Below, in pieces: positions 34,516 to 44,776 of a DNA stretch of 64,000 bases. This DNA is from Streptomyces sp. Je 1-369 (GTDB lineage: Bacteria; Actinomycetota; Actinomycetes; Streptomycetales; Streptomycetaceae): contig NZ_CP101750.1 of assembly GCF_026810505.1 (NCBI RefSeq), forward strand, positions 4,431,254 to 4,495,253, read 5' to 3'. Each line of letters starts with the position of its first letter. Positions within the stretch are counted from its first letter, which is position 1. The notes under the pieces are model-generated. The model worked only from the letters and a program-made list of their open reading frames with translations. It was not told where the DNA came from and made no database searches. The position numbers were made by a program, and so were the translations under genes.

Positions 34516-35634
34516 TCAGGCTTTGCCGTCCTCGGAACCGTCGTTCTCCGCGGTGTCTTCGGCAAGCCCGTTCTTCAGGACCGGTCCCTCGCCCGGAGCC
34601 AGCGTGCTGAGGATGCGCTCCAGGTCTTCCAGAGAGGCGAAGTCGACGACGATCTTCCCCTTTTTCTGGCCCAGGTCCACCCTGACGCGGGTCTCGAACC
34701 GGTCGGAGAGCCGAGTGGCAAGGGTGCTGAGAGCGGGTGAGACCCGGGTGCCGGCACGCGGCCCCTTGGCCTTGGGGGCGCTCTGCGGCCGTGAGCCCAT
34801 GAGGGTCACGATCTCCTCGACAGCACGCACCGAAAGGCCTTCGGCGACGATCCGGTGGGCCAGCCGATCCTGCTCCTCCGAGTCCTCGACGGAGAGCAGC
34901 GCCCGGGCGTGCCCCGCGGAGAGAACTCCGGCGGCGACCCTGCGCTGCACGGACGGCGAGAGCTTCAGCAGTCGCAGGGTGTTGGAGACCTGCGGGCGGG
35001 ACCGGCCGATGCGGTCAGCCAACTGGTCGTGCGTGCAGTTGAAGTCCTTGAGCAACTGGTCGTAGGCCGCGGCCTCTTCCAGCGGATTCAGCTGAGCACG
35101 GTGCAGGTTCTCGAGAAGGGCGTCCAGGAGGAGCTTCTCGTCCTCCGTGGCCCGCACGATGGCGGGGATACGCTCAAGGCCCGCCTCACGGCACGCCCGC
35201 CAGCGCCGCTCGCCCATGATGAGCTCGTAGCGCGAGGGACCCACCTGCCGCACCACGACCGGCTGGAGGAGCCCGACCTCCTTGATGGAGGTCACCAACT
35301 CCGTGAGGGCATCCTCGTCGAACACCACACGAGGCTGCTGCGGGTTCGGCGTGATGACGTCGAGCGGCAGCTCGGCGAAGTGCGCGCCGGTCACGGTCTG
35401 GCTCTCGGGTGACTCCGCGACGTGCTGCGGCGGCTCCGCCGTTTCATGTGAAACAGGGCTCTGCGGAAGCGACGCCACCTTCGCGGCGGCCACGCCTCGC
35501 TCGGCGGTCAGTACCGGGACCGCCGAGGGAGAGGTCGAGCCCCCTCCCATGCTCTGCGGGACCTGCTTCTCCGTCGGGGCAGCAGGGATCAAGGCACCGA
35601 GGCCTCGCCCCAGCCCTCTGCGTCGGTCGCTCAC
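34516..35634 (-). CDS. parB: Chromosome partitioning protein ParB (parS-binding CTPase)
   Basis: 372 aa from GTG 35634. After [17 protein letters not shown], the ParB N-terminal domain has NPQQPR and [20 protein letters not shown] (the CTP-binding GERR motif), followed by the helix-turn-helix ([20 protein letters not shown]) and the C-terminal dimer domain. It binds parS, spreads and condenses the origin region, essential for segregation in sporulating hyphae. The start overlaps the parA stop by 4 nt (GTGA). A degenerate parS lies within its 5' part. Confidence 0.97.
   Translation of the reverse strand: MSDRRRGLGRGLGALIPAAPTEKQVPQSMGGGSTSPSAVPVLTAERGVAAAKVASLPQSPVSHETAEPPQHVAESPESQTVTGAHFAELPLDVITPNPQQPRVVFDEDALTELVTSIKEVGLLQPVVVRQVGPSRYELIMGERRWRACREAGLERIPAIVRATEDEKLLLDALLENLHRAQLNPLEEAAAYDQLLKDFNCTHDQLADRIGRSRPQVSNTLRLLKLSPSVQRRVAAGVLSAGHARALLSVEDSEEQDRLAHRIVAEGLSVRAVEEIVTLMGSRPQSAPKAKGPRAGTRVSPALSTLATRLSDRFETRVRVDLGQKKGKIVVDFASLEDLERILSTLAPGEGPVLKNGLAEDTAENDGSEDGKA
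35441..35454. other. Degenerate parS-like site inside parB
   Basis: GTTTCATGTGAAAC, one substitution from the perfect site (C to T in the centre), located in the linker-coding part of parB. Confidence 0.6.
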
Positions 35635-36878
35635 TGCATCCCCTCCGTCATGCTGTGCTGGTCGTTCTGAGCGCCCATGTGGGCGTGCTGGACGTCGTAG
35701 TGGACCCCGACCCCTCGCAGCGCGATCTCACGTGCCGCTTCGAAATAGGAGAGGGCGCCACTCGACCCCGGGTCGTAGGTGAGGACCGTCTGTCCGTAAC
35801 TCGGGGCTTCGGAGATGCGGACCGACCTCGGAATGCTCGTCCTCAGGACTTCCTTGCCGAAGTGGTTGCGCACCTCGTCCGCGACCTGCGAGGCGAGCCG
35901 GGTCCTGCCGTCGTACATGGTGAGCAGGATCGTCGACACGTGCAGGTTCGGATTGAGGTGCCCTCGCACCAGATCGACGTTGCGCAGGAGCTGTCCGAGG
36001 CCTTCCAGTGCGTAGTACTCGCACTGGATGGGGATCAGCACCTCCGCACCGGCCACCAACGCGTTGACCGTCAGGAGGCCCAGGGACGGCGGGCAGTCGA
36101 TGAGGATGTAGTCCAGCGGCTGCTCGTACGCCTGGATGGCTCGCTGCAGTCGGCTCTCCCGTGCCACGAGTGACACGAGCTCGATCTCCGCACCGGCGAG
36201 ATCGATGGTGGCCGGGGCGCAGAAGAGCCCCTCGACGTCGACCACCGGCTGGACCACGTCGGAGAGCGGCTTGCTCTCGACCAGCACGTCGTAGATGGAC
36301 GGGACTTCGGCGTGGTGGTCGATACCGAGAGCCGTGGAGGCGTTGCCCTGTGGGTCGAGGTCGATCACCAGGACGCGGGCGCCGTGCAGAGCGAGCGAAG
36401 CGGCGAGATTGACGGTCGTCGTCGTCTTGCCCACTCCACCCTTCTGGTTGGCGACCACCATGACGCGGGTCTGCTCGGGGCGCGGCAGACCTTCGCCTGC
36501 GCGGCCGAGCGCTTCCACCGCCAGTTGGGCAGCACGACCGATGGGTGTGTCGTCCATCGGGGTCGGTGTTTCACGTGAAACATCCTCCCCCGCCGATTCG
36601 GTACGGGGGCCGGGGACCGGATCGGTCATCGGTCCCGCGATGTTGGCGTCGGACCGCAAGGATTCACTCTCCTCGACATCAGGCTCGCAATGAACAGAGC
36701 CTCCCATGCTTTGAGGGTCATGAACCAGCGAGGCCCGGTCTTCTGTGGACGAATCCACCTCTGTGGACAACTCCGTGCCCTTATCGAGGGAACCGAGTGG
36801 TCGACGGTCGCGGGGTTCGGCAGCGCGGCCGCGGCTGATGATGCCATGCAGCAGTGAGCGACGTTTCACGTGAAACAC
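35631..36878 (-). CDS. parA: Chromosome partitioning ATPase ParA (Soj)
   Basis: Up to 415 aa. The deviant Walker A is [13 protein letters not shown], followed by LDPQGNAST (Walker A') and [12 protein letters not shown] polar N-terminal extension of about 130 residues precedes the ATPase core. The start is unsettled: GTG 36878 lies inside a parS, while the ATGs at 36707 and 36629 are alternatives; none has a good Shine-Dalgarno. ParA positions ParB-origin complexes in aerial hyphae. Confidence 0.94.
   Translation of the reverse strand: MFHVKRRSLLHGIISRGRAAEPRDRRPLGSLDKGTELSTEVDSSTEDRASLVHDPQSMGGSVHCEPDVEESESLRSDANIAGPMTDPVPGPRTESAGEDVSRETPTPMDDTPIGRAAQLAVEALGRAGEGLPRPEQTRVMVVANQKGGVGKTTTTVNLAASLALHGARVLVIDLDPQGNASTALGIDHHAEVPSIYDVLVESKPLSDVVQPVVDVEGLFCAPATIDLAGAEIELVSLVARESRLQRAIQAYEQPLDYILIDCPPSLGLLTVNALVAGAEVLIPIQCEYYALEGLGQLLRNVDLVRGHLNPNLHVSTILLTMYDGRTRLASQVADEVRNHFGKEVLRTSIPRSVRISEAPSYGQTVLTYDPGSSGALSYFEAAREIALRGVGVHYDVQHAHMGAQNDQHSMTEGMQ
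36568..36581. other. parS: parS centromere site inside parA
   Basis: Perfect GTTTCACGTGAAAC translated as part of DVSRETP in the variable N-terminal region of ParA. Confidence 0.95.
36863..36876. other. parS: parS centromere site at the parA 5' end
   Basis: Perfect GTTTCACGTGAAAC directly after the most upstream possible parA start codon (GTG 36878). Confidence 0.95.
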
Positions 36879-36890
36879 GATGCACGGCAG

Positions 36891-36918
36891 CCGGGGTGCC
36901 GCTGGTGCGACACCCCGG
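36891..36918 (-). terminator. Hairpin between rsmG and parA
   Basis: CCGGGGTG (36891-36898) pairs with CACCCCGG (36911-36918), placed 50 bp past the rsmG stop and just before parA. It probably ends the rsmG transcript, implying that parA has its own promoter. Confidence 0.6.
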
Positions 36919-36969
36919 TATGGGTACGTTTGACAGCTTTTGTGGAGTAAGTCTCGTCGTCAGGACGGA

Positions 36970-37686
36970 TCAGCGGCGGCGTCGCGCGCGTCCGGCTCGA
37001 GCGGCCTTGGCACGCTTCGCCGCGAAGCGCACACCGCCGGGGCTCTCCCCGACCTCGACCCGTACGACCGTGGACAGCGGGTCCACCACGCCCTCACCGA
37101 CATGCAGGACAGACGTGTCCACCGCACCGAGCTTACTCAGAGAGGCGCCCGCCGCCTTCACCTCTTCCTCGGCGGTGTCGCCCTTGAGAAGCAGCATCTC
37201 CCCGTACGGACGCAGCAGCGGGACGCCCCAGGCTGCCAGGCGGTCCAGCGGCGCGACGGCGCGCGCGGTCACCACATGGACGGGCGACAGCTTGCCGAGG
37301 ACTTCCTCAGCGCGCCCCCGCACGACCGTCACGTGGTCCAGGCCGAGCAGCTCCACGACTTCCTGGAGGAAGTTCGTGCGCCGCAGCAGCGGCTCCAGAA
37401 GCGTGATCTTCAGGTCGGGGCGGACCAGAGCCAGCGGAATACCCGGCAGCCCCGCACCGGAACCGACATCGCACACCGTGACGCCCTCGGGCACGACCTC
37501 GGACAGCACGGCGCAGTTCAGCAGATGCCGCTCCCACAGCCGCGGCACTTCGCGAGGGCCGATCAAGCCTCGCTGGACTCCCGCGTCGGCCAGCAGTTCC
37601 GCGTACCGGACCGCGTCCGAGAAGCGATCACCGAATACCGTCCGGGCCTCTTCCGGCGCCGGGGGGAGCTCCGCTGCCTCCGTCAC
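36970..37686 (-). CDS. rsmG: 16S rRNA (guanine527-N7)-methyltransferase RsmG (GidB)
   Basis: 238 aa from GTG 37686 (TEAAELPPAPEEAR), preceded by GGAAGGAC; the in-frame ATG at 37710 is less likely. The SAM-binding motif is DVGSGAGLPGIPLALV and the RNA-binding helices are usual. The C-terminal tail is very basic (RAKAARAGRARRRR). Loss of RsmG gives low-level streptomycin resistance in Streptomyces. It lies in the conserved jag-rsmG-parA order. Confidence 0.96.
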   Translation of the reverse strand: MTEAAELPPAPEEARTVFGDRFSDAVRYAELLADAGVQRGLIGPREVPRLWERHLLNCAVLSEVVPEGVTVCDVGSGAGLPGIPLALVRPDLKITLLEPLLRRTNFLQEVVELLGLDHVTVVRGRAEEVLGKLSPVHVVTARAVAPLDRLAAWGVPLLRPYGEMLLLKGDTAEEEVKAAGASLSKLGAVDTSVLHVGEGVVDPLSTVVRVEVGESPGGVRFAAKRAKAARAGRARRRR

Positions 37687-37741
37687 GGGGACCGTCCTTC
37701 CGTACCGCACTGGGGTGGCTGTCTATCAGGCTGACAAAGAT

Positions 37742-37770
37742 CGGCCCCGCCTGCGAACAGACGGGGCCGG
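37742..37770 (-). terminator. Hairpin terminator after jag
   Basis: CGGCCCCG (37742-37749) and CGGGGCCG (37762-37769) form the stem in the jag-rsmG gap. Confidence 0.7.
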
Positions 37771-37785
37771 TTGACGCTGTGCCGA

Positions 37786-38301
37786 TCAGGCGGGGAGTAC
37801 GACGACGAAGCGCTGCGGCTCCTCGCCCTCGGACTCGCTGCGCAGACCGGCGGCCTTGACCGCGTCGTGCACGACCTTGCGCTCGAACGGCGTCATCGGC
37901 TCGAGCTTGGCGGGCTCACCGCTGCTCTTCACCTCGGCCGCGGCCTTGGCGCCCAGCTCCGAGAGCTCCTCGCGCTTCTGTGCGCGGTAGCCCGCGATGT
38001 CCAGCATCAGGCGGCTGCGGTCCCCGGTCTCGCGGTGCACGGCCAGGCGCGTGAGCTCCTGGAGCGCCTCCAGGACCTCGCCGTCACGGCCGACCAGCTT
38101 CTGCAGATCGCGGCTGCTGCTGTCGCTGATGATCGAGACGGCGGCCCGGTCGGCCTCGACGTCCATGTCGATGTCGCCGTCGAGGTCGGCGATGTCCAGC
38201 AGACCTTCGAGGTAGTCCGCCGCGATCTCCCCCTCCTGCTCAAGGCGGGTCAGGGTGTCGCCGGCCTCAGCTGCGGCGGAGGTGGTGGTGCCTTCCGTCA
38301 C
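37786..38301 (-). CDS. jag: Jag/KhpB family R3H-KH RNA-binding protein
   Basis: 171 aa. A KH-like domain (LVGRDGEVLEALQELTRLAV, the GxxG variant) is followed by an R3H domain with R-x3-H in FERKVVHDAV. The usual N-terminal Jag_N domain is absent, as in other actinobacteria. It is probably an RNA chaperone linked to membrane insertion, as it is always next to yidC. It ends 15 bp after the yidC stop on the same strand. Confidence 0.93.
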   Translation of the reverse strand: MTEGTTTSAAAEAGDTLTRLEQEGEIAADYLEGLLDIADLDGDIDMDVEADRAAVSIISDSSSRDLQKLVGRDGEVLEALQELTRLAVHRETGDRSRLMLDIAGYRAQKREELSELGAKAAAEVKSSGEPAKLEPMTPFERKVVHDAVKAAGLRSESEGEEPQRFVVVLPA

Positions 38302-38315
38302 TGGATGGGCTCCTT

Positions 38316-39641
38316 CTACTTCTTGGAGGACGGGTGCTTGGGCCGCTGCTGGCCCTTGCGCTGTCCCGACTTTGCTCGGCTGCGCTGACCGGAGCCGGGC
38401 TGGTTGCCCTGCTTGTTGCCACCGGCCTGCTTGGTCTTGGGGGAGTCGTCCTTGGGGTCGGCCGCGGTCTTCTCCAGCGAGGGCTTCGCGTCGGAGGGCT
38501 CGTCCGCCTCGGTGGCGCCGGCCTCACCGGCTCCGGCCGCACCCTGGACGGTGCCGGACTGACGCTTGGCCTTGCTCTGGCGCTTGGGCTGCTGTCGCTT
38601 CGGGCCGCCGCTCGCGGGGGTGCCGTCCTCGGTCTCGGTGAGGACGGAGGACTCGCTCTCCACCACGGTGCCGTCGGCCTGGGCCGCGAGGCCCGACTTG
38701 GTCAGACCGTTGATGAACTTCCGCTCGAACTCGTTACGGTCCCGGCCCTTGGCGACGATGGCCTTGATGACGTTCGTGTTGCCACGCCCACGCACCTTCT
38801 TGTGCTGGGTGACCTGCTTGTGCAGGCGCTCCAGGAACGCGGCCTGGGCCTTGGAGCCCGGGGTGGGGTTCCGGCGGATGACGAACATCTGCTGGCCCAT
38901 GGTCCACACGTTGGTGGTCAGCCAGTAGACGAGAACACCGACGGGGAAGTTGATGCCGAAGACGGCGAACATGACCGGGAAGACGTACATCAGCATCTTC
39001 TGCTGCTGCATGAACGGCGTCTTGACCGTGGTGTCGACGTTCTTCGTCATCAGCTGGCGCTGCGTGAAGAACTGCGACGCCGACATCAGGACGATCATGA
39101 CCGCGGTGACGACCCGGACGTCCGTCAGGGTGGCGCCGAGGGAGGCGACCTTGTCGGCACCGTCGGTGAACTTCGCGGCCAGCGGGGCACCGACGATGTG
39201 CGCCTTACGCGCGCTCTCCAGGAGCTGATCGTCGATGACCCCGATCGTCTTGCCCGTCGCGATGCCGTTGAGCACGTGGTACAGGGCGAAGAAGAACGGC
39301 GACTGCGCCAGGATGGGAAGGCACGAGGAGAGCGGGTTGGTACCCGACTCCTTGTACAGCTTCATCATCTCTTCGGACTGGCGCTGCTTGTCGCTCTTGT
39401 AGCGCTCCTGGATCTTCTTCATCTCGGGCTGCAGCGTCTGCATCGCCCGAGTGGCCTTGATCTGCTTCACGAAGAGCGGGATCAGGCAGATCCGGATCAG
39501 GATCACCAGGGACACGATGGACAGGCCCCAGGCCCAGCCCGTGTCAGGACCGAAGATCTTCCCGTACACCGAGTGGAACTGAACGATGACCCACGAAACT
39601 GGTGTCGTGATAAAGCTGAAGAGACTGGCAATCGTGTCCAC
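38316..39641 (-). CDS. yidC: Membrane protein insertase YidC (Oxa1 family)
   Basis: 441 aa. Gram-positive type without a large periplasmic domain. It has about five transmembrane segments ([20 protein letters not shown] at the start) and the conserved cytoplasmic loop [19 protein letters not shown]. The C-terminal tail from about residue 330 is a long basic/Ser/Gln-rich extension ending RPKHPSSKK, which probably binds ribosomes. It inserts membrane proteins with or without Sec. Confidence 0.97.
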   Translation of the reverse strand: MDTIASLFSFITTPVSWVIVQFHSVYGKIFGPDTGWAWGLSIVSLVILIRICLIPLFVKQIKATRAMQTLQPEMKKIQERYKSDKQRQSEEMMKLYKESGTNPLSSCLPILAQSPFFFALYHVLNGIATGKTIGVIDDQLLESARKAHIVGAPLAAKFTDGADKVASLGATLTDVRVVTAVMIVLMSASQFFTQRQLMTKNVDTTVKTPFMQQQKMLMYVFPVMFAVFGINFPVGVLVYWLTTNVWTMGQQMFVIRRNPTPGSKAQAAFLERLHKQVTQHKKVRGRGNTNVIKAIVAKGRDRNEFERKFINGLTKSGLAAQADGTVVESESSVLTETEDGTPASGGPKRQQPKRQSKAKRQSGTVQGAAGAGEAGATEADEPSDAKPSLEKTAADPKDDSPKTKQAGGNKQGNQPGSGQRSRAKSGQRKGQQRPKHPSSKK

Positions 39642-39644
39642 TAA

Positions 39645-40001
39645 TCAGGCTCCTTGAGCATGGGACGGGGTCTCGGTCTCGGCGGCCGGGCCCGGGGGAA
39701 GATCCCCGGTCGGCTCGCTTGCGGCGGAGGTCCCGCCCTTGCGTTCGCGCCAGGAAGCGCGCAGCATCTCGTGCCACCGCGGACGCTTGCGCGGCGGAAC
39801 ATGGTCGACACCACCGAGCGACCACGGATTGCACCGCAGGATGCGCCAGGCCGTGAGCGCCGTTCCCTTGATCGCACCGTGCCGGTCGATGGCCAGGTAG
39901 CCGTAGCGGGAACACGACGGGTAGTACTTGCACACCGGGCCCAGGAGCGGACTGATCGTCCACTGGTACAGCTTGATCAGAGCCAGCAGCGGGTACTTCA
40001 T
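39645..40001 (-). CDS. yidD: Membrane protein insertion efficiency factor YidD
   Basis: 118 aa. It has the family core [31 protein letters not shown] with conserved Cys residues and [12 protein letters not shown]. The amphipathic protein associates with the inner face of the membrane and helps YidC. The tail of about 35 residues is variable. Its start overlaps the rnpA stop by 4 nt, and 3 nt separate its stop from yidC. Confidence 0.95.
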   Translation of the reverse strand: MKYPLLALIKLYQWTISPLLGPVCKYYPSCSRYGYLAIDRHGAIKGTALTAWRILRCNPWSLGGVDHVPPRKRPRWHEMLRASWRERKGGTSAASEPTGDLPPGPAAETETPSHAQGA

Positions 40002-40369
40002 CGCGCGCCCCCTCCCAGCAGCCGCTGCAGGGCGGCATCCAGGTCTCGGGCCAGCTGTGCATGGTCGGCGTCGCCCGCTCCGGGCAGCGCTCGTACTACT
40101 ACCAGGCTACCGGGGGGCACCAGGGCCAGCCGGTCGCGCATGAGGTGACGGAGTCTGCGCTTCACGGTGTTGCGTATGACGGCTCCACCCACGGCCTTGC
40201 TGACGACGAAACCCGCACGTGTCGGGGGAGAGCTCTCCCCCGACACGTGCGGGTCCGTTGCGCCGCTACGTAGATGGACGACGAGAAGCGGGCGTCCGGC
40301 CCGGCGTCCTCGGCGTACCGCGGTCGCGAAGTCTTCGCGCCGCCTCAGCCGATGCTCGGTAGGCAGCAC
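39998..40369 (-). CDS. rnpA: Ribonuclease P protein component
   Basis: 123 aa. The N-terminus [20 protein letters not shown] and the RNR motif in [20 protein letters not shown] are canonical. It assists RNase P RNA in tRNA 5' maturation. The central segment [16 protein letters not shown], between beta strands, is encoded by a perfect 44-bp palindrome. Its start lies 21 bp after rpmH on the same strand. Confidence 0.96.
   Translation of the reverse strand: MLPTEHRLRRREDFATAVRRGRRAGRPLLVVHLRSGATDPHVSGESSPPTRAGFVVSKAVGGAVIRNTVKRRLRHLMRDRLALVPPGSLVVVRALPGAGDADHAQLARDLDAALQRLLGGGAR
40211..40254. repeat. Perfect 44-bp palindrome inside rnpA
   Basis: The 22-nt left half (40211-40232, starting ACCCGCACGTGTCGGG and ending GAGAG) is exactly complementary to the right half (40233-40254) with no spacer. 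The centre is GAGCTC. It would form a hairpin or cruciform with a 20-bp GC-rich stem. Confidence 0.97.
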
Positions 40370-40390
40370 GACGTCATGACCTGACTGAGA

Positions 40391-40528
40391 TCAGGCGGAC
40401 AGGCTGGCGCGACCCTTGCCACGACGGTTCGCGAGAATCGCGCGGCCGGCACGGGTGCGCATCCGCAGGCGGAAGCCGTGGGTCTTGGCGCGACGACGGT
40501 TGTTCGGCTGGAAGGTGCGCTTGCTCAC
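40391..40528 (-). CDS. rpmH: 50S ribosomal protein L34
   Basis: 45 aa from GTG 40528; very basic, with [20 protein letters not shown], then [18 protein letters not shown] and the end ASLSA. Length and sequence are normal for bL34. It starts the rpmH-rnpA-yidD-yidC-jag operon and is divergent from dnaA across a 367-bp region. Confidence 0.98.
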   Translation of the reverse strand: MSKRTFQPNNRRRAKTHGFRLRMRTRAGRAILANRRGKGRASLSA

Positions 40529-40759
40529 TCGGGGGCTCCAGAAATGATTCGTTGGTGGCGGGACATCGCCTGGCTGTCACCGTGCGCCCACGAGAAGCTC
40601 GCGAATACGCACCGAGTGCACCGCTTCACAATCACAGATCGTGATCTTTGCCCATCGGAGGCAGGCGGCAGCAGCCATCGACAACTCGACCTGGTCACGG
40701 TACGCGGGGCTACGCCATCCGGTCAAACCGGCCGCGATGGAGAGACACTGTGCACAGCC

Positions 40760-40802
40760 TGTGGACAACAACTTGAACCGCACCCGTCGCCCTGACTACC
40801 GT
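40760..40802 (+). promoter_or_regulatory. DnaA box and probable dnaA promoter
   Basis: TGTGGACAA at 40760-40768 is the best Streptomyces DnaA box (TTGTCCACA on the other strand). It is followed by TTGAAC (40773-40778), an 18-bp spacer and TACCGT (40797-40802), a plausible dnaA promoter. Autoregulation by DnaA is expected. The rest of 40529-40895 also holds the dyad ATCAC-N5-GTGAT (40631-40645) and the rpmH promoter. Confidence 0.6.
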
Positions 40803-40895
40803 GACGGAACTCCGATTCGTTCCCTTCCTTCTCCCCATACCGATTTCCGTCCCAGGAACCACACGTTCGTGGGACCCCGTGAGAGAGCGTGCCCT

Positions 40896-42758
40896 GTGGC
40901 TGACGTACCTGCCGATCTTGCCGCAGTGTGGCCACGAGTTCTGGAACATCTGCTGGGTGAAGGCCGCGGACAGGGCGTCGAGGCGAAGGACGAGCGGTGG
41001 CTGCGAAGCTGCCAGCCTCTGGCACTCGTCGCGGACACCGCACTGCTCGCCGTCCCGAACGAATTCGCCAAGGGCGTACTGGAAGGCCGTCTGGCGCCCG
41101 TGGTCAGCGAGACCCTGAGCCGGGAATGCGGCCGCCCGATCCGCATCGCCATCACGGTCGACGACTCCGTGGGCGAGCCCCCGGGCCCTCCCGGCCAGCA
41201 TCAGTCAGCCCCGCAGCAGCCGTCCCACCAGCACCGCTACGAAGAGCCCGAGATGCCGCCCTCCTCGGGGCAGGGACGCGACACGTACGACAGCTACGGA
41301 CGCCGCACCTCGGATGAGCACCAGGGCGGCTCACGGCCCGACCAGATGCCGACGGCACGCCCCGCCTATCCGGAATACCAGCGCCCGGCCCCCGGCGCCT
41401 GGCCGCAGCCCCAGGACGACTACGGCTGGCAGCAGCAGCGTCTCGGCTTCCCCGAGCGCGACCCTTACGCGTCCCCGGTGCGGCAGCCGCAGCACGACTA
41501 CCGTTCGGAGCCGCCGCAGGAGCGCTCGCCGTACGAGCAGCAGCGCTCCGAGCCGCAGGACCGGCGTGAGCGTCATGGCATGTCCGAGCAGCACGGCGGG
41601 CCCCGGGGCGGCGGGCACGGCGGCCACGGCGTGCACAGGGGCGGGCCGGTCGGTCCCACCTCGTCGAGCGGCGCCCCCGGCCCACTTGCGGCGCAGCCTG
41701 CGCCGGCGACGGGTCCGGGCGAGCCCACCGCGCGCCTCAACCCGAAGTACCTCTTCGACACCTTCGTCATCGGTGCGTCGAACCGTTTCGCCCACGCGGC
41801 CGCGGTCGCCGTCGCCGAGGCGCCGGCGAAGGCGTACAACCCCCTCTTCATCTACGGGGAGTCGGGGCTCGGCAAGACGCACCTCCTGCACGCGATCGGG
41901 CACTACGCCCGCAGCCTCTATCCCGGCACGCGCGTGCGGTACGTGAGCTCGGAGGAATTCACCAACGAGTTCATCAACTCCATCCGCGACGGCAAGGGCG
42001 ACAGCTTCCGCAAGCGCTACCGCGAGATGGACATCCTGCTCGTCGACGACATCCAGTTCCTCGCGGACAAGGAGTCGACGCAGGAGGAGTTCTTCCACAC
42101 CTTCAATACGCTCCACAACGCGAACAAGCAGATCGTCCTCTCCAGTGACCGGCCGCCCAAGCAGCTGGTCACGCTGGAGGACCGGCTCCGCAACCGCTTC
42201 GAGTGGGGACTGATCACCGACGTCCAGCCACCGGAGCTGGAGACGCGTATCGCCATCCTTCGTAAGAAGGCGGTGCAGGAGCAGCTGAACGCCCCTCCGG
42301 AGGTGCTCGAGTTCATCGCGTCTCGCATCTCGCGGAACATCCGTGAGCTGGAGGGCGCGCTGATCCGGGTGACCGCCTTCGCGTCGCTCAACCGGCAGCC
42401 CGTGGATCTGGGACTCACCGAGATCGTCCTCAAGGACCTGATCCCGGGTGGTGAGGACGCGGCTCCGGAGATCACCGCGCCGGCCATCATGGCGGCCACG
42501 GCCGACTACTTCGGCCTCACGGTGGACGACCTGTGCGGATCCTCGCGCAGCCGCGTCCTGGTGACGGCACGGCAGATCGCCATGTACCTGTGCAGGGAGC
42601 TGACCGACCTCTCCCTGCCGAAGATCGGCGCGCAGTTCGGCGGCCGCGACCACACGACCGTGATGCATGCGGACCGCAAGATCCGCGCTCTGATGGCCGA
42701 GCGGCGCTCCATCTACAACCAGGTCACCGAGCTCACCAACCGCATCAAGAACGGCTGA
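40896..42758 (+). CDS. dnaA: Chromosomal replication initiator protein DnaA
   Basis: 620 aa from GTG 40896 ([20 protein letters not shown]), GAGAGA upstream. Domain I is about 1-90. Domain II is a long, disordered Pro/Gln/Arg-rich linker of about 190 residues, typical of Streptomyces. The AAA+ domain III begins near [13 protein letters not shown], with Walker [13 protein letters not shown], Walker [10 protein letters not shown] and sensor residues. Domain IV ends with the DNA-binding signature [20 protein letters not shown]. It binds the boxes of the neighbouring oriC. Confidence 0.98.
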   Translation: MADVPADLAAVWPRVLEHLLGEGRGQGVEAKDERWLRSCQPLALVADTALLAVPNEFAKGVLEGRLAPVVSETLSRECGRPIRIAITVDDSVGEPPGPPGQHQSAPQQPSHQHRYEEPEMPPSSGQGRDTYDSYGRRTSDEHQGGSRPDQMPTARPAYPEYQRPAPGAWPQPQDDYGWQQQRLGFPERDPYASPVRQPQHDYRSEPPQERSPYEQQRSEPQDRRERHGMSEQHGGPRGGGHGGHGVHRGGPVGPTSSSGAPGPLAAQPAPATGPGEPTARLNPKYLFDTFVIGASNRFAHAAAVAVAEAPAKAYNPLFIYGESGLGKTHLLHAIGHYARSLYPGTRVRYVSSEEFTNEFINSIRDGKGDSFRKRYREMDILLVDDIQFLADKESTQEEFFHTFNTLHNANKQIVLSSDRPPKQLVTLEDRLRNRFEWGLITDVQPPELETRIAILRKKAVQEQLNAPPEVLEFIASRISRNIRELEGALIRVTAFASLNRQPVDLGLTEIVLKDLIPGGEDAAPEITAPAIMAATADYFGLTVDDLCGSSRSRVLVTARQIAMYLCRELTDLSLPKIGAQFGGRDHTTVMHADRKIRALMAERRSIYNQVTELTNRIKNG

Positions 42759-43645
42759 CAGCCTCCGTAGAACGTCGCCGAGGGCGCTCCAGGACTCCTC
42801 CTGGGGCGCCTTTTTGGTGCCCCCTCAGCAGCCGCCGCGGTCCGGAGCAGATTCTCGCTGTTCGATTTCCCCTGCTCAGGCGGCTGTTCTCCACAGATTG
42901 GGCGACTTTTTCCCTTCCACACCCTGGGGACTGGGAAGTTGTCCAGACGCTGTCCACAGGGGACCCTGCTGAGAGATCATCAGGCCAGGTCAGGCGACTG
43001 TGGATTCGTGGACGAAGACTGTCCACAGGCTGTGGAGAAAAATTTCGTCCACAGGCTGTGCATGAGGTTGTCCACCGGCGGCCCACAGGACAGCGCGCGT
43101 TGTCCCCAGCTTTTCCCAGCTTCTCCACACCGCTGTCCACTGTTCGGCAACGCAACGCGCCCTCTCACCGTGTCGAGTGAAAGGCGTCACACCAAGGTGG
43201 TCGGTTGGCCTGTGGGGAAGCTGGGTAAAGCTGGGGACAGTGCTGGGGAGAAGTGGCCCCTGCCTGTGCACCGGGTGTGCAGAACTTTCGCCCGTCCACA
43301 GAAACACCGGGTTGTCCACGGGTGTCGCCCACAGGGTCAGTGGATAAAAAACCGGGCCTGACCAGCACTTTCGCGGTTATCCACGGTTTCCACAGCCCCT
43401 ACTACTACTCCCAACTAGAGAGACCAGGGAAATGGTTTCGAAGCTGGGGCTGTGCACAACTCTCGCTCCGGAGCTCCGACACCTCTCGGCACGACTTGAC
43501 CCCGACAGGCACCGACTGTCAGTGCGGTGCGTCAGACTGGTCCCCGGTGTCCTTCCCACGGCATGGCTGAGAGACACCGAGTCAGACGACGAGGGCCACA
43601 GGCCCAGCGGGCGAGAGCAGCCAGCAACAGCAGGAGGCGGCTTAG
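42759..43645. other. oriC: Chromosomal replication origin oriC
   Basis: 887-bp gene-free region between dnaA and dnaN. Boxes fitting (T/C)(T/C)(A/C/G)TCCACA are at 42887-42895 (+), 42950-42958 (+), 43019-43027 (+), 43031-43039 (-), 43045-43053 (+), 43121-43129 (+) and 43292-43300 (+). One-mismatch copies include 42939-42947, 43068-43076, 43133-43141, 43211-43219, 43312-43320, 43339-43347 and 43377-43385. The closest packing is 43019-43076. Short A/T runs occur at 43036-43045 and 43343-43351. The region has the features of known Streptomyces origins. Confidence 0.95.
42783..42815 (+). terminator. Rho-independent terminator of dnaA
   Basis: GGCGCTCCAGGA / TCCTGGGGCGCC hairpin (42783-42810) followed by TTTTT, 24 bp past the dnaA stop; one of few classic T-tract terminators here. 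Confidence 0.95.
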
Positions 43646-44776
43646 GTGAAGATCCGGGTTGAACGCGACGTACTCGCGGAGGCAGTGGCCTGGGCGGCGC
43701 GCAGCCTCCCGGCCCGGCCGCCCGCGCCCGTCCTCGCGGGCCTGCTGCTGAAGGCCGAGGAGGGCGCACTGAGCCTGTCGAGCTTCGACTACGAGGTCTC
43801 GGCGCGCGTCTCGGTGGACGCGGAGATCGACGAGGAGGGCACGGTCCTCGTATCGGGCCGCCTGCTCGCGGACATCTGCCGCGCACTCCCCAACCGACCG
43901 GTGGAGATCTCCACAGACGGTGTACGGGCGACGGTGGTCTGCGGCTCCTCGCGATTCACACTCCACACACTCCCTGTGGAGGAGTACCCCGCGCTGCCGC
44001 AGATGCCGACCGCCACGGGCACCGTCCCGGGTGAGGTCTTCGCTTCCGCCGCCTCTCAGGTGGCCATCGCCGCGGGACGCGACGACACGCTGCCCGTGCT
44101 GACCGGTGTCCGCATCGAGATCGAGGGCGACACGGTCACCCTGGCCTCCACCGACCGCTACCGCTTCGCGGTCCGTGAGTTCCTGTGGAAGCCGGAGAAC
44201 CCCGAGGCGTCCGCGGTGGCCCTGGTGCCCGCCAAGACGCTCCTGGACACCGCCAAGGCGCTCACGAGCGGCGACACGGTCACCCTGGCCCTGTCCGGCT
44301 CGGGTGCCGGTGAGGGCCTGATCGGCTTCGAGGGCGCCGGTCGGCGTACGACCACGCGTCTGCTCGAGGGCGACCTGCCGAAGTACCGCACGCTCTTCCC
44401 GACCGAGTTCAACTCGGTGGCCGTGATCGAGACCGCCCCCTTCGTGGAGGCCGTCAAGCGCGTCGCCCTGGTCGCCGAGCGGAACACCCCGGTGCGGCTC
44501 AGCTTCGAGCAGGGCGTGCTGATCCTGGAGGCCGGCTCCAGCGACGACGCACAGGCTGTGGAGAGGGTCGACGCCCAGCTCGACGGCGACGACATCTCGA
44601 TCGCCTTCAACCCGACGTTCCTGCTCGACGGCCTCAGCGCGATCGACTCGCCGGTCGCCCAGCTGTCGTTCACCACGTCGACGAAGCCCGCTCTTCTGAG
44701 CGGCAAGCCGGCCGTGGACGCCGAGGCGGACGAGGCGTACAAGTACCTGATCATGCCCGTACGTCTGAGCGGCTGA
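43646..44776 (+). CDS. dnaN: DNA polymerase III beta subunit (sliding clamp)
   Basis: 376 aa from GTG 43646 with AGGAGG at 43632-43637. Three repeated clamp domains of about 120 residues; starts KIRVERDVLAEAVAWAARSL and ends YKYLIMPVRLSG, the conserved C-terminal MPVR motif near the partner pocket. It tethers Pol III to DNA. The 5' untranslated side is oriC. Confidence 0.97.
   Translation: MKIRVERDVLAEAVAWAARSLPARPPAPVLAGLLLKAEEGALSLSSFDYEVSARVSVDAEIDEEGTVLVSGRLLADICRALPNRPVEISTDGVRATVVCGSSRFTLHTLPVEEYPALPQMPTATGTVPGEVFASAASQVAIAAGRDDTLPVLTGVRIEIEGDTVTLASTDRYRFAVREFLWKPENPEASAVALVPAKTLLDTAKALTSGDTVTLALSGSGAGEGLIGFEGAGRRTTTRLLEGDLPKYRTLFPTEFNSVAVIETAPFVEAVKRVALVAERNTPVRLSFEQGVLILEAGSSDDAQAVERVDAQLDGDDISIAFNPTFLLDGLSAIDSPVAQLSFTTSTKPALLSGKPAVDAEADEAYKYLIMPVRLSG

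Noticed and set aside
40631..40645. ATCAC-N5-GTGAT dyad as an operator
   Set aside because: Short and without a known cognate regulator or conservation information; only mentioned in the dnaA promoter entry.
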